A stretch of 64,000 nucleotides of DNA from Procambarus clarkii (Eukaryota > Arthropoda > Malacostraca > Decapoda > Cambaridae). The translations under genes were made by a program, and so were the position numbers. Under the pieces are notes generated by a model. The model had not been told where the DNA came from. It did no database searches and saw nothing but the letters and a program-made list of their open reading frames with translations. How positions within the stretch are numbered: position 1 is the stretch's first letter; every line of letters starts with the position of its first letter. The stretch spans positions 15,899,926 to 15,963,925 of the forward strand of contig NC_091185.1 of the NCBI RefSeq assembly GCF_040958095.1, in the 5' to 3' direction. Shown here in pieces: positions 1 to 10,436 of this stretch.

Positions 1-541
1 ATGGGTCCAAGGACTGACCCCTGCGGGACCCCACTCGTGACGTCTCGCCAATCTGAGACCTCACCCGTCAAAGTGACTCGCTGCCTTCTGTTACTTTGGT
101 ACTCTCTTATCCAATGGAGTACCTTCCCTTACACTCCTGCCTGCATCTCCAGCTTTCGCACTAGTGTGGCACTGTGCCAAAGGCTTTCTGACAATCCAAA
201 AGTATGCAATCTGCCCACCCCTCTCTTTCTTGTCTGATTCTTGTTGCCTGATCGTAGAATTCAATTAATCCTGTGAGCATGACTTGCCGTCCCTAAAACC
301 ATGTTCGTATTGTGACACAGTTCTTTCGTGCCAGATGTTCGACTAGCTTTTTTCGCAAAATTTTCTCCATTAGCTTGCATGGTATGCAAGCTAGAGATAC
401 TGGCCTGTAGCTCAGTACCTCCTGTCTATCCCTCTTCTTGTATCTCAGGACTACGTTTGCCGCCTTCCAAACGGCGACAAACGCCTTCCTCCTTCCACCT
501 GTATACCCAAGAACACTCCACGTGTTCTTGGGTATAACCAC
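1..541 (-). pseudogene. LINE reverse transcriptase fragment (A, left copy)
   Basis: Read on the minus strand, 541-293 encodes a reverse transcriptase N-terminal block with the landmarks ANVVLRYKK and YRPVSLACIPCKLMEKIL. The first 65 bases encode the palm motif [18 protein letters not shown]. Frame changes and stops lie between, so this is a decayed fragment of a non-LTR retrotransposon without visible RNase H (CR1/L2/Jockey-like, clade not resolved). It is the same sequence as part of 23690-25177; the C-terminal part would lie left of the window. Confidence 0.85.
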
Positions 542-1179
542 ATGTGGAGAGTCCTGAGTAGATCTTCAATCAACTGCAATATTCATCACTGTCTGTATGG
601 GGAGAGATTGAATGAGAACACCGGTCTATTAATGTGAGGTCATATAAATTTATCTCTGTATTCACCTAGTTGTCCTTGCGGGGGGACAATTTAAAAAAAA
701 AAACTTTTTTTTTACACACAGTGTGTGTAAAAATAAACACACACACGTTGTGTGTCTTTTCACACACTTTGCATTCTTGTGTTTGAGTTCCTAGTGTTGA
801 CTTTATATCAAATTCATGCTTGACGTTGACTCATTAGCACCTGTACAGGTAAGGGAAGGGTAGTCGAGGAACGGACATTTAATGGAGGATTTCAGTATGT
901 CTGTGTTATTTGCTGTAATTCGGTCTCTGGTTGTGTATGTGATACACGTATTTACACATTTAATCAGACTGAACATTGTGTTGAAGTTGAGGTTCGGTTC
1001 AATATTATACCGTTCATTTATTAGATTTCCATGTGTATGCTCTGATATCATTTCAGAAGAAACCAATGTGTCCAGAGAGGTAAGGAGTTATCTGTTATGA
1101 TACCCTAATGTATTGATTACTGAGTTTATTGATTAATGTCTTTGGGATTTTTAATGCGATTTTGTTGTGATGTGAATTT
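1..1179. repeat. Direct repeat A, left copy
   Basis: This segment reads base for base like 24637-25815 in the same orientation (offset 24636). The match stops abruptly at 1179: here the sequence goes on with ccgttctcac, while the right copy goes on with gtgctgtgtt. The segment holds part of a degenerate LINE (1-541), a LINE-tail-like motif (cacctagttgtccttgcggg, near 666) and an imperfect hairpin of CA/TG runs (710-770). It probably extends left of the window. Absence of differences over 1.2 kb of non-coding DNA implies a very recent duplication or an assembly duplication. Confidence 0.95.
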
Positions 1180-1664
1180 CCGTTCTCACACAAGACAGTA
1201 CATATATGACTAGTGCTTAAAGTCAATATGTGGAATGTGATTTAGTACATATGTGATATATTCCCAGTTAACTTTTTTACCAAGGCTCAAACTCTTCCTC
1301 ACGTACCAATTTACGTCTCACAGTACTCGTCCATCAACGTAGATAGCTGAATAGTCGTGATTGGTTCAATTATAACGAAAATTGTAGTTTTCAGGTCCCA
1401 CATGGGTTGTGAAATTCACCTACTATTGTCCATGCTCTTATAATATTACAGATCAGCTACATCCTATTGAAGGCTCGTAGTTTTGTTTTGAGAAATATTA
1501 GTTGTTCTTAGTAAATTATAATAAGCACAATAAATTATTACATAGAATAAGTGCTTCACCAATCAATATTATATACCATAGTTTGTGCTTTAGAAATCTT
1601 TAAAGAATGTTTTGTAGGAACGCTAACAGAAAACGATGTTATGTTGGAATGTATATAGGGTAAA

Positions 1665-2690
1665 CTACTGCAAACAGGATGGTATGGTGTGGATTATTGG
1701 AAACTAGGATTAGTATAGGGTCCACTACCACCTGTTAGGTGGGTAAGGGGTCCAATAACACCCGCAGGATGAGTATGGGGGTCACATCCACCCACAGGAA
1801 TGGTATGGGGATCACTTCCACCCACAGGAAGGGTATGGGATCCAATACCATCCACTGGATGTGTATTGCGTCCACTACCACCGACAGGATGGGTATGGGC
1901 TCACAACCACCCACAGGATAGGTATGGGGTCCAATACCACCCACAGGATGAGTATGGGGTCCACTATAACCCACAGGATGGGTATGGGGCTCCAACCACC
2001 CACAGAATAAGTATGGGGTACAATAACACCCACTGGATATGTATGGCATCCATTGCCCCCACAGGATGACTATAGGGTACAGTATCGCCCACAGGATTAG
2101 TATATAGGGTTCACTGCCGCCCACAGAGTCGGTATGGGGTCCACCGCCACCCACAGGGTCGGTATGGGGTCCACTACCGCCCACAGGGTCGCTATGAAGT
2201 CAACTACCGTCCACAGGGTCGGTAGGGGTCCACTACCGCCCACAGGGTCGGCAGGGGGTCCACTGCCACCCACTGGGTCGGTAGGGGGTCCACTGCCGCC
2301 CACAGGATCGATAGGGGGTCCACTGCCGCCCACAGGGTCGATATGGGGGGGTCCACTACCGCCCACAGGATCGATAGGGGGTCCACTGCCGCCCACAGGG
2401 TCGGTAGGGGGTCCACTGCCGCCCACACGTTCGGTAGGGGTCCACTGCCGCCCACAGGGTCGGTAGGGGGTCCACTGCCGCCCACAGGATCGATAGGGGG
2501 TCCACTGCCGCCCACAGGGTCGATAGGGGGTCCCTTACCGCCCACAGGGTCTCTATGAAGTCAACTACCGCCCATAGTGTTTGTATAGTGTCCACTATCG
2601 CCCATAGTGTTATTATGGGGTCCACTACCCCTCATAGGGTCGGTATGGGGGTCCATTACTACCCACAGGGTGTGTCTGGGGTCTATTTTG
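1665..2690. repeat. 30-bp minisatellite, left arm
   Basis: Tandem units of about 30 bp follow the pattern gggtccactgccgcccacag. They are most uniform at 2215-2560 and increasingly diverged toward both ends. Because the unit length is a multiple of three, several frames on both strands stay open and give repeats such as VGGSGPPTDP. These are by-products of the array, not a gene. The mirrored array is 20645-21675. Confidence 0.92.
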
Positions 2691-2755
2691 GCAATACTGC
2701 TTTTCCAATCTCATTTGTTGTTCAATGTAAAATATTTGTTGCTCGACTTGCAACA

Positions 2756-2861
<106 letters not shown>

Positions 2862-3312
2862 TAGTGCCTTTGCAATAATGTACCAATGTGTGTATTTTCA
2901 TAACTCGTTTTAAATTGTTGAAAAATAAATAACTACATTGTGAATGCAAGTCAATGTTTACATGCTAAATCAGAGTTGCCAGATTCCGCTTAAAATAGCA
3001 AATTGTGCTTATTTTCAAAGCTTGAGAATTTAGCTTTAAAGTAGTTAAAAAACTACGAATTTCGCAATTTGCTATGTACTTTAGTGTACTATTTTAAAAT
3101 AAGGTTGGTTTTTAAGCTGCAAGTCATATGAATCTCAAAAAAAGTATATTATTAACAATCTTATCTCCATAGTTCACTAGTTTCTGTAAATCAGATCTGG
3201 TAACTGTAGGCCAAGTACTGGAAGACTCAAGACACAATGTGTTGAAGCTATTCTCTTTGAAGAAGTCATCTCGACAGGATCTTCCAGCTCCAGCTATAAA
3301 ACTTCACCAAAC

Positions 3313-3337
3313 ATGGATCTACCTAGTACATCAAATG
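3313..3337 (+). CDS. Candidate start exon, left copy
   Basis: ATG followed by codons for DLPSTSN and one extra base, then the donor gtaagg at 3338. Joined to an acceptor at 4676 it enters exon 2 in frame (G, L, Q, then GKFLRRC). The right-arm copy differs by one base exactly at the donor (gttaag). No other support for this being the real first exon. Confidence 0.4.
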
Positions 3338-3467
3338 GTAAGGAATTACTAAACTGTACAAAGTTTTATGCTAGAACATTTGTTACAGTCCCCTGTTCTA
3401 TGTGTACTCCATCACATAGTGACGGAGTATGTGGGAATAATTTTGTTAACACTGTCCATTTGACATG

Positions 3468-4036
3468 GTGGTGGTGTATGGTGCTGGTGGTGTATGGTGC
3501 TGGTGGTGTATGATGCTGATGGTGTATGATGCTGATGGTGTATGATGCTGATGGTGTATGATGCTGATGGTGTATGATGCTGGTGTATGGTGCTGGTGGT
3601 GTATGATGCTGGTGGTGTATGATGCTGGTGGTGTATGATTCTGGTGGAGTATGATGCTGATGGTGTATGATGCTGATGGTGTATGATGCTGATGGTGTAT
3701 GATGCTGATGGTGTATGATGCTGATGGTGTATGATGCTGATGGTGTATGATGCTGGTGGTGTATGGTGCTGGTGGTGTATGATGCTGGTGGTGTATGGTG
3801 CTGGTGGTGTATGATGCTGGTGGTGTATGGTGCTGGTGGTGTATGGTGCTGGTGGTGTATGGTGTATGATGCTGGTGGTGTATTATGCTGATGGTGTATG
3901 ATGCTGGTGATGTATGATGCTGATGGTGTATGATGCTGGTGGTGTATGATGCTGGTGGTGTATGATGCTGGTGGTGTATGGTGCTGTTGGTGTATGATGC
4001 TGGTGGTGTATGGTGCTGGTGGTGTTTGATGGTGGT
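3468..4036. repeat. 16-bp minisatellite, left arm
   Basis: About 35 units of 16 bp (tggtgtatgatgctga and variants with ctgg or ggtg). One 16-residue peptide repeat spans three units, which is why a 225-residue open frame rich in His, Ser and Thr appears on the minus strand. This is a satellite, not a protein gene. Mirrored at 19303-19867. Confidence 0.95.
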
Positions 4037-4052
4037 GGTGAATCTGACACTG

Positions 4053-4053
<1 letters not shown>

Positions 4054-4101
<48 letters not shown>
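4054..4101. repeat. (AT)n microsatellite, left arm
   Basis: About 48 bases of AT. In the right arm the corresponding place is much longer (18915-19292) and holds an extra hairpin element. Confidence 0.95.
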
Positions 4102-4103
<2 letters not shown>

Positions 4104-4250
4104 GGGTACCACCTCTGGTGCAAGTGTAGGGACCCATAGCCTCGGAGAAGAAAATAAAGAGTACTCAGAGAAGACCTTGTGGATCCTCACTGAACACTTT
4201 CATATTTTCTTCTCCTACCACCCTTATTCTTTTGGTATGTGTGTATATTT
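4102..4250. repeat. Short interspersed element next to (AT)n
   Basis: Begins ggggtaccacctctggtgca and ends in a pyrimidine-rich segment (cttctcctaccaccc). Related copies lie at 18773-18918 (inverted) and 42713-42864. All three touch an (AT)n run at the same end. No coding capacity; class unknown. Confidence 0.75.
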
Positions 4251-4297
4251 ATCTAACTTTATTTGAAAACGTCATTACACAAAAAAAGTTACAATAT

Positions 4298-4366
<69 letters not shown>
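4298..4366. repeat. (AT)n microsatellite, left arm
   Basis: About 68 bases of AT followed by poly-T. Counterpart at 18656-18713. Confidence 0.95.
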
Positions 4367-4371
<5 letters not shown>

Positions 4372-4684
4372 TTTTTCTTCCAATAATATAGTATTCGCTT
4401 GAAATTAACAGCCTGGTCAATCAGGCTGTTGGATTCAACTCCTCTCAGTTTTGTTATACGAGTTACAGCATGGTTAATCACATCCAAAATTAAAGTTATT
4501 TCCAGATGCAGTCCTAAAATTTTTAACATTGCTCTCACTAGTGTTAATGTAGATTATTTCATAATTTAAATAATATATTTAATTACTGTAGTACATTTTA
4601 ACAACAATTTAACTTATAATTTTTGCAGCATAGGTCATTTGAATATAAGTATTTTATTAGAAACTATTTCCTTCAGGTCTTCAG

Positions 4685-4882
4685 GGAAAATTCTTGAGGA
4701 GATGCACAAACTGCAAACAATGTGTGCATGTCCGAAGCAATGTTTGCAAGTTCTGCCAGTGTGACTTCCGAAACAGTAGAGAATTAATGAAGAAAGAAGA
4801 GGAAGCCCGTTTTCTACTTAAAGGCAAGAAGGCTTTAGAACGAAATACAGCAAGCCGGGTTCTACGAAGGATTGAAAATCAG
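4685..4882 (+). CDS. Zinc-ribbon exon, left copy
   Basis: 198 bases, 66 codons, from GGA after the acceptor cttcag to CAG before the donor gtattg. It encodes two CxxC pairs (CTNC and CKFC, ten residues apart) followed by [11 protein letters not shown] and a basic/acidic helix. It differs from the right-arm exon by at most a base or two. An upstream acceptor at 4676 would add eight bases. Confidence 0.75.
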
Positions 4883-4989
4883 GTATTGAAGTTTGTCTAC
4901 ATCTGTTGTATTCATTTGTATTCTTCTTATGCTGAACTTGCTTGATAAGGTATAGAATCAACATGAATAATGCTGTACAGTACTTACAT

Positions 4990-5575
4990 ACTATTTGTTT
5001 ATTTATTTATATACAAGTTAGCACACTGGGATTATGAGAGTACATAGCATTGATGTTTTTACATTCTTGTAAAGCCATTAGCACACATAGTGTTTTGGGC
5101 AGGTCCTTAATCTAACAGATAATTTTAAATAGGCAATTTAAAGCTTAAATGGAAAAAAATTGGCTGGTACATTGTAAGAAAGTATCACAAAGATTACTAT
5201 GTACATTAAAGTAAAATTTGAGGGTTATCAACATATAAATTGTAGCATAATTTGAGGAATATTTCAAGGTATAATATAGTAAGATATGCATTCAATATAA
5301 CAATCATGATATAAGGTGATAGCAATGATTACAATGGAAAAGTTGTATGGTTTAGGCACATATATTCTGGCATTGGATTTCATAAGATACAGTGCGAGTT
5401 TAATACACTAGTTAGGAAACTATCAAGAAAAAATTTAGGTACTTTTTGGTTTTATTTTTTAAAATGGCAGAAGTTGGACAGTTTTTAAATTTGTTAGCGA
5501 GTGAGTTCCATAGACAAGGTCCCTTTATTTGCATAGTGTATTTACACAGAATAACTTTGACTCTGGGGATATCAA

Positions 5576-5580
<5 letters not shown>
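4990..5580 (-). pseudogene. LINE C-terminal and 3'-UTR fragment, left arm
   Basis: Read on the minus strand it encodes [36 protein letters not shown] and [11 protein letters not shown], the C-terminal end of a non-LTR reverse transcriptase. A 3' UTR follows, ending in a (TTTA/AAAT)n tail near 5000. It is truncated just upstream of FDIPRV, where an (AT)n run (5577-5632) abuts. The same 3' UTR recurs at 7372-7540 and 17430-18030. Confidence 0.8.

Positions 5581-5632
<52 letters not shown>
5577..5632. repeat. (AT)n microsatellite, left arm
   Basis: About 55 bases of AT between two LINE fragments. Counterpart at 17384-17440. Confidence 0.95.
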
Positions 5633-5636
<4 letters not shown>

Positions 5637-5639
5637 CAA

Positions 5640-6215
5640 TTCAATCATCTCTGTCATTGATGTATATGGCAAAAAGTGTGTGGCCCAATACAGCACTATG
5701 TCTTAACGTAATGGGTCCAAGGGCCCATAAGGTCTCGACAGCATTAAGGGCCCTTTAGCAAACCAGTGTGCTGGGGCCCCTATGACACCCATGACGTCTT
5801 TGTATCATTTCAAGTTTGTACATGTACTTCTTAAGATATGGGCACCATACAACTGCTGCATATTCTAGCTTTTGTCTAAAAAAATCATGAACAATTTATT
5901 TATTATTTATCCATGAATGCCAGAACTAAACCCTGTGGTACTCCACTCGTGACATTTCTCCAGTCCAATACATTGCCTCTGATTACTGCCCTCATTTTTC
6001 TATCAGTTTGAAATTTTTTAATCCATGTTAGAAGCTTACCTGTCACCCCTCCAATATGTTCCAGTTTCCAGAACAAACTCTTATGTGGAATTCTGTTGAA
6101 TGCCTCTTTTAGGTCCAGATAGATGCAGTCAACCCAACCATATCTTTCCTGTAAAATTTCTGCGGCTCGATCATAGTAACTGATTAAATTTGTTACACAG
6201 GATCTTCCATTTCAA
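5640..6215 (-). pseudogene. LINE reverse transcriptase palm fragment, left arm
   Basis: On the minus strand the right-hand part encodes [37 protein letters not shown] (motif A, first catalytic Asp) and [12 protein letters not shown] (motif B). It then breaks off near 5930. The remainder to 5640 is diverged LINE sequence. It lies inside what would be the intron before exon 3. Mirrored at 16815-17300. Confidence 0.75.
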
Positions 6216-6249
6216 AATTTTTTATTTTTTATTTTTATTTTTTTTCCAG

Positions 6250-6578
6250 CACGCACAAGGAAGCTTGATGCAGATAAACTTACATTAGGATCAGAAGGTG
6301 ATAGCGATAATGCCTTGGAAAAAAATCCTGACGAGCTACAAGTGCAGCAGGTGCATAAAGTCCAAAAAGTACCGCAGGTGCAAGAAATTCAACAAGTACA
6401 AAAAGTTCCGCAGGTGGAACATTTACAAAAAGTTCCGCAGGTGCAACAAGGGCTACCATTAGCAATCATTCAGAAACAGCAAGAAGTACAAGTAGTAAAA
6501 TTTGAACCACAGGGAACTACACCAGGAAAACAGTGTAGTAACAACGGAATGGGAATTTTAAAATACCTGAGGAAACAG
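6250..6578 (+). CDS. Q/V-rich exon with QKVPQV repeats, left copy
   Basis: Runs from the acceptor tttttccag to the donor CAG/gtaaaa. The open frame encodes [19 protein letters not shown], then the motif [10 protein letters not shown] repeated about four times, then ILKYLRKQ. It needs one base from the previous exon, whereas exon 2 ends on a full codon. A second AG at 6262-6263 would restore phase (LDADKL). Confidence 0.65.
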
Positions 6579-6860
6579 GTAAAAAAGGACAAACAATAGA
6601 AATGGTTCCTTACACCTTATTATTTGGTAGTTTATAGGTATTTTACTTATAATACTTTATATTATGTCTACAGTTTATAATTTAGTTTACAGTTAATTTA
6701 CTTTTCAACTTCCATATCTTACATGAAGGATTTTTACTGTTTTTCATTTTTAAAACCTTATTAGTATCATTTATAGTTTAGTGTCAATTCACTTATAATA
6801 CAATATATGGAATAATTTACTAAATTCATTTAACTATAATAAATTTAAATAAACATTTTT
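6579..6860 (+). other. Sequence unique to the left copy after the breakpoint
   Basis: After 27 bases shared with the right-arm intron, the left copy enters AT-rich DNA found nowhere else in the window. It contains overlapping AATAAA-type motifs near 6838-6853. It could act as a new 3' UTR for a shortened transcript or be ordinary intergenic DNA. Confidence 0.4.
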
Positions 6861-7371
6861 ACCCCAGGATGAGTTTCAGTCACCCTACCCAAAAAATTAA
6901 TGTTTCTTTATTACTAATCTTGTGAGAGGTAGCTTATTGTGCAGCCCATACTCATTCTGTGAGTGTTAGTTTATTGTGCACCCCATAGTCATCATGTCAC
7001 CCAAGCCTGCTGCAGCTGCACCTGAGGGGTGGTGTAGGGAACCATTAGTGTACTATTATGATTTGAGAGAGAGAATGCTCTGTGGACAGAGCATCAATAT
7101 GGCTTAAGGCATTGAGCTTTGCCTCAAGATGAAGCTTGGGCTGATCTCTGATTTGCTTCTTGGGAGTCTTCATTTACGTGCACCCCATACTCAACCACTT
7201 TGTAGTAATTAATTGTGCAACCCATACTCATCCTGTTACCAGTAGTTTGTGCAACCCATACTTATCCTGTGATCCCTATCCCTCTACTTCAAGTCCCTCA
7301 AGGGGCGCACGAATTCAGTTTGGCATACTGCATCCTGCCTTCCCATCCCTAGCTACTGACCCATCACAATA
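6861..7371. repeat. Dispersed degenerate repeat (accccatactcatcctgt)
   Basis: Four or five diverged copies of a motif around gcaccccatactcatcctgt are scattered here, and another occurs near 11485. The last 43 bases (7328-7370) match the RNase H unit at 8880-8965. No open frame of note. Confidence 0.55.
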
Positions 7372-7540
7372 TTTTATTTTATTTTATTTATATATATACA
7401 AGTAGGTACATTGGGGTTGTGAGAATACATTGAATAGTACAGTATTTACAATCTTGTAAATCCACTAGTATGCGCAGCGTTTCAGGCAGGTCCTTAATCT
7501 AACAGATAATTTTAAGTAGGTAATTTCTATCAGAATTGAT
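7372..7540 (-). mobile_element. LINE 3' UTR and tail (outer element)
   Basis: On the minus strand this is the 3' UTR seen at 4990-5140, ending in a (TAAAA)n-like tail at 7372-7395. It looks like the 3' end of the minus-strand LINE whose RT lies at 8156-8880, separated from it by the plus-strand insertion at 7543-8155. Confidence 0.6.
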
Positions 7541-7542
7541 AA

Positions 7543-8119
7543 ATGATAATAAATACATTGTTTACATACATACATTACAAATACATACATATAAGCTCAA
7601 AAGCTTCATTGAAGGTTGTAACAGAACCCATGAGCACCACACCAGAAATAAATAGTTTTGATATTCCAAGAGTACGACTTAATCAAACTAGAAATGCTCT
7701 ACAAATCAAGGGACCCAGAATGTGGAATGATCTTCCCAACCATGTTAAAGACTGTACCTCTCTCAACCAGTTTAAGATAAAAACTAAACACTACCTAATA
7801 AATTCACTAACCTACCTTACCCCTCTATTGTCAACCCATGTCCGTTATTTTTTTTTTTTTTTTTAATCAACACTGTTTGTCAACCTATTGTATTTGTGCT
7901 GCTTTTTCAGTCATGTTCCCTCTTTTTTTTTATCTTTATTTGTATTTGTTCTCAACACATTTTATTCTTTATGCTCAATTAGTATTAAGTTCTAGATATT
8001 AATGTTTTTCCTGCCCGAAACGCGTTGCGTAATAGTGGCTTTAGGCATTGTATGTACTAGCTCTATCTATATATCGATCCATTAATGTAACATTACTTGT
8101 ATGTATGTACCTTACCTGA

Positions 8120-8152
<33 letters not shown>

Positions 8153-8155
8153 TAC
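7543..8155 (+). pseudogene. LINE C-terminal fragment with 3' UTR and (ATTT)n tail
   Basis: Encodes FDIPRVRLNQTRNALQIKG, MWNDLPNHVKDCTSLNQFK and KTKHYLI, then a 3' UTR (cgaaacgcgttgcgtaatag, gtaccttacctgaataaaca) and a (TTTA)n tail at 8125-8152. It is a 5'-truncated insertion, homologous to the C-terminal fragment at 4990-5580 but clearly diverged from it. Confidence 0.8.
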
Positions 8156-8880
8156 AAGTTTAACTCTGGGGATATCAAAGAGATATTTATTTCTGGTGTG
8201 GTGATAATGGGTCCTATTACATCTGTCCAGGAAGAGTTTCAGAGCAGGATTTGCATTTAAGAACAGAGTTTTGTAAATGTAGTTGACACAAGAGAATTTA
8301 TGGAGTGAGATTATGTTTAGCATGTTTAGGGAGTTAAACAAGGGGGCTGAGTGTTGTCTGAAAGCAGAATTTGATATTATTCTGATAGCAGATTTTTGCT
8401 GGGTGATGATGGACTTGAGGTGGTTTGCAGTGGTTGAACCCCATGCACAGATACCATAGTTGAGATAGGGATAGATTAGTGTATAATATAGAGAGATGAG
8501 AGCAGGGTTAGGTACATAATATCTGATTTTGGAGAGTATACCAACTGTTTTAGAGACTTTCTTAGTTATGTGTTGTATGTGGGTACTGAAGTTGAGTCTC
8601 TTGTCTAAGAATAGACCAAGAAACTTTCCATCATTGTTATTGCTAATGTTTACATTGTCATCTGAAGCTGAATTGCATTTGTAGATTTGCTTCCAAATAA
8701 GATGTAGTAGGTCTTTTCTATGTTAAGTGTTAGTTTGTTGGTTGACATCCATAAGTGGACTTTTTTTAGTTCATTATTAACAACATTACAGTATTTAGTG
8801 TATGTGGGTTGGGGTTGGAGTAGATGAGTGTAGTATCATCAGCAAACAATATAGGTTTCAGAATGTTAAGAACATATACA
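8156..8880 (-). pseudogene. LINE reverse transcriptase fragment with FADD box
   Basis: On the minus strand, from 8860 down, it encodes ILFADDTTLIYSNP (the catalytic motif C, here FADD), then KKVHLWMSTNKLTLNIEKTY, and ends with NKYLFDIPRVKL at 8160. Frameshifts occur between. Its continuation past FDIPRV is interrupted by the plus-strand LINE at 7543-8155. A non-LTR element without visible RNase H (CR1/L2-like). Confidence 0.75.
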
Positions 8881-9405
8881 TCCTGCCTTCCCATCCCTAG
8901 CTACTGACCCATCACAATATACATCCTGCCTTCCCATCCCTAGCTACTGACCCATCACAATATACATGTAGTAGAGTGTTTTCTGTAGGCAATTTTCTAA
9001 TTATACAATCATATGTTGCCCTCAGCTCTCCTATTTCATACATACTTTTTTTCTTTTGCAAGGGAGTAATTACTACATCTACATTACAATCCTCCCATGG
9101 TGGTGTAAATTTTCTCTTGGGCACAGCAATACACTCTGAAATAACATCATACTTAATAACATTAGAACATAAGGTATTCATATATGCTCTTTTCTTCATC
9201 ATACATTGTTCAGTACTTCCCACCTTTTGAACTGAGAGGACCAATTCATTAGCTCCCCCACCTCTCATTAATCTAATGGCAGAAGCTACATTTATCTCTG
9301 CAATTCTATCCCCAATACTCTGCAGATTCAACTCCATCCTGATTTTCTCAATCATAGCATTTCTTGGGCATCCTAAGATAATTCTCATGGCTTCATTTTG
9401 TACCT
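8880..9405 (-). pseudogene. Diverged I-like LINE fragment (RT thumb to RNase H)
   Basis: On the minus strand it encodes MRIILGCPRNAMIEKIRMEL, then a spacer, then LHVYCDGSVARDGKAGC, the start of RNase H with its first catalytic Asp. The order and motifs match ORF2 of the LINE at 29030-34571, but with much lower identity, so this is an older relative. It is cut at 9400 by a minisatellite. At 8880-8965 the last 43 bases are duplicated in tandem. Confidence 0.85.
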
Positions 9406-9876
9406 GTGGGAGGTTGGTGCTGGGGTTACTGTGGGAGGTGTACTGTGTGAGGTTGGTGTTGGGGTTACCTGTAGGAGGTGTACTGTGGGAGGTTGGTGCT
9501 GGGGTTACCTGTGGGAGGTGTACTGTGGGAGGTGTACTGTGGGAGGTTGGTGTTGTGTACTGTGGGAGGTTGGTGTTGGGGTTACTGTGGGAGGTGTACT
9601 GTGGGAGGTTGGTGTTGTGTACTGTGGGAGGTTGGTGCTGGGGTTACCTGTGGGATGTGTACTGTGGGAGGTTGGTGTTGTGTACTGTGGGAGGTTGGTG
9701 TTGGGGTTACTGTGGGAGGTTGGTGCTGGGGTTACCTGTGGGAGGTGTACTGTGGGAGGTTGGTGCTGGGGTTACCTGTGGGAGGTGTACTGTGGGAGGT
9801 TGGTGTTGGGGTTACCTGTGGGAGGTTGGTGTTGGGGTTACTGTGGGAGGTGTACTGTAGGAGGTTGGTGTTGGGG
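9400..9876. repeat. Complex minisatellite (tgggaggttggtgttggggt)
   Basis: Irregular higher-order array of three building blocks: tgtgggaggttggtgctggg, gttacctgtgggaggtgtac and gtactgtgggaggttggtg. All three plus-strand frames stay open for over 140 codons with Gly/Val/Trp/Cys-rich translations, typical of a satellite. It abuts the LINE fragment at 9400. Confidence 0.9.
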
Positions 9877-10436
9877 TATTCACCTAGTATATCTTGTTTC
9901 TGGGTGTACTAACCTAGTATATGTTGCGTGTGTGTGTGTATACTCACCTAGTCTCACCTAGAATATCTTGTGTGTAAGTACTCAACTAGTACTCACCTAG
10001 TATACCTTGTATGTGTGTATTCACCTTGTATATCTTGTTTCTGGGTGTACTAACTTAGTATATGTTGCGTGTGTGTGTATACTCACCTAGTCTCACCTAG
10101 AATATCTTGTGTGTAAGTACTCAACTAGTACTCACCTAGTATACCTTGTATGTGTGTATTCACCTAGTATATCTTGTTTCTGGGTGTACTAACTTAGTAT
10201 ATGTTGCGTGTGTGTGTATACTCACCTAGTCTCACCTAGAATATCTTGTGTGTAAGTACTCAACTAGTACTCACCTAGTATACCTTGTATGTGTGTATTC
10301 ACCTAGTATATCTTGTTTCTGGGTGTACTAACTTAGTATATGTTGCGTGTGTGTGTATACTCACCTAGTCTCACCTAGAATATCTTGTGTGTAAGTACTC
10401 AACTAGTACTCACCTAGTATACCTTGTCAGACCTTG
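9877..10436. repeat. 139-bp satellite, four copies
   Basis: Units begin with tattcacctagtatatcttg at 9877, 10018, 10157 and 10296 (spacings 141, 139, 139). Within each unit, tactcacctag or tattcacctag occurs several times together with short GT runs. This motif is also the extreme 3' end of the LINE family seen at 14946 and 54244. Confidence 0.95.

Larger units (their letters stand above)
3313..6599 (+). pseudogene. Partial plus-strand copy of the zinc-ribbon gene (exons 1-3 only)
   Basis: This is the left-arm duplicate of the gene on the minus strand at 16148-20018. Candidate exons are 3313-3337, 4685-4882 and 6250-6578, all flanked by GT and AG. The reading frames of exons 2 and 3 are intact. 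The fourth exon, with its acidic tail, is missing because the duplication breaks at 6605. Without splicing, exon 3 reads through its donor, adds VKKDKQ and stops at TAG (6597-6599). A-rich sequence with AATAAA-type motifs follows near 6838-6853, so a shortened transcript could be polyadenylated. Whether it is expressed cannot be seen. Exons 2 and 3 do not join in frame at the simplest splice sites (see the intact copy). Confidence 0.6.

Noticed and set aside
3446-4123. 225-residue His/Ser/Thr-rich protein
   Set aside because: A 16-bp satellite read in rotating frames, continuing into (AT)n; no gene context.
7543-8880. Twin-priming 5' inversion of a single LINE
   Set aside because: The sense 3' end with its tail lies before the inverted part rather than after it, and a second 3' UTR exists at 7372; an insertion of one LINE into another fits better.
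9276-9961. Gly/Val/Trp/Cys-rich proteins
   Set aside because: All three plus frames are open through a minisatellite, starting inside an antisense LINE fragment.
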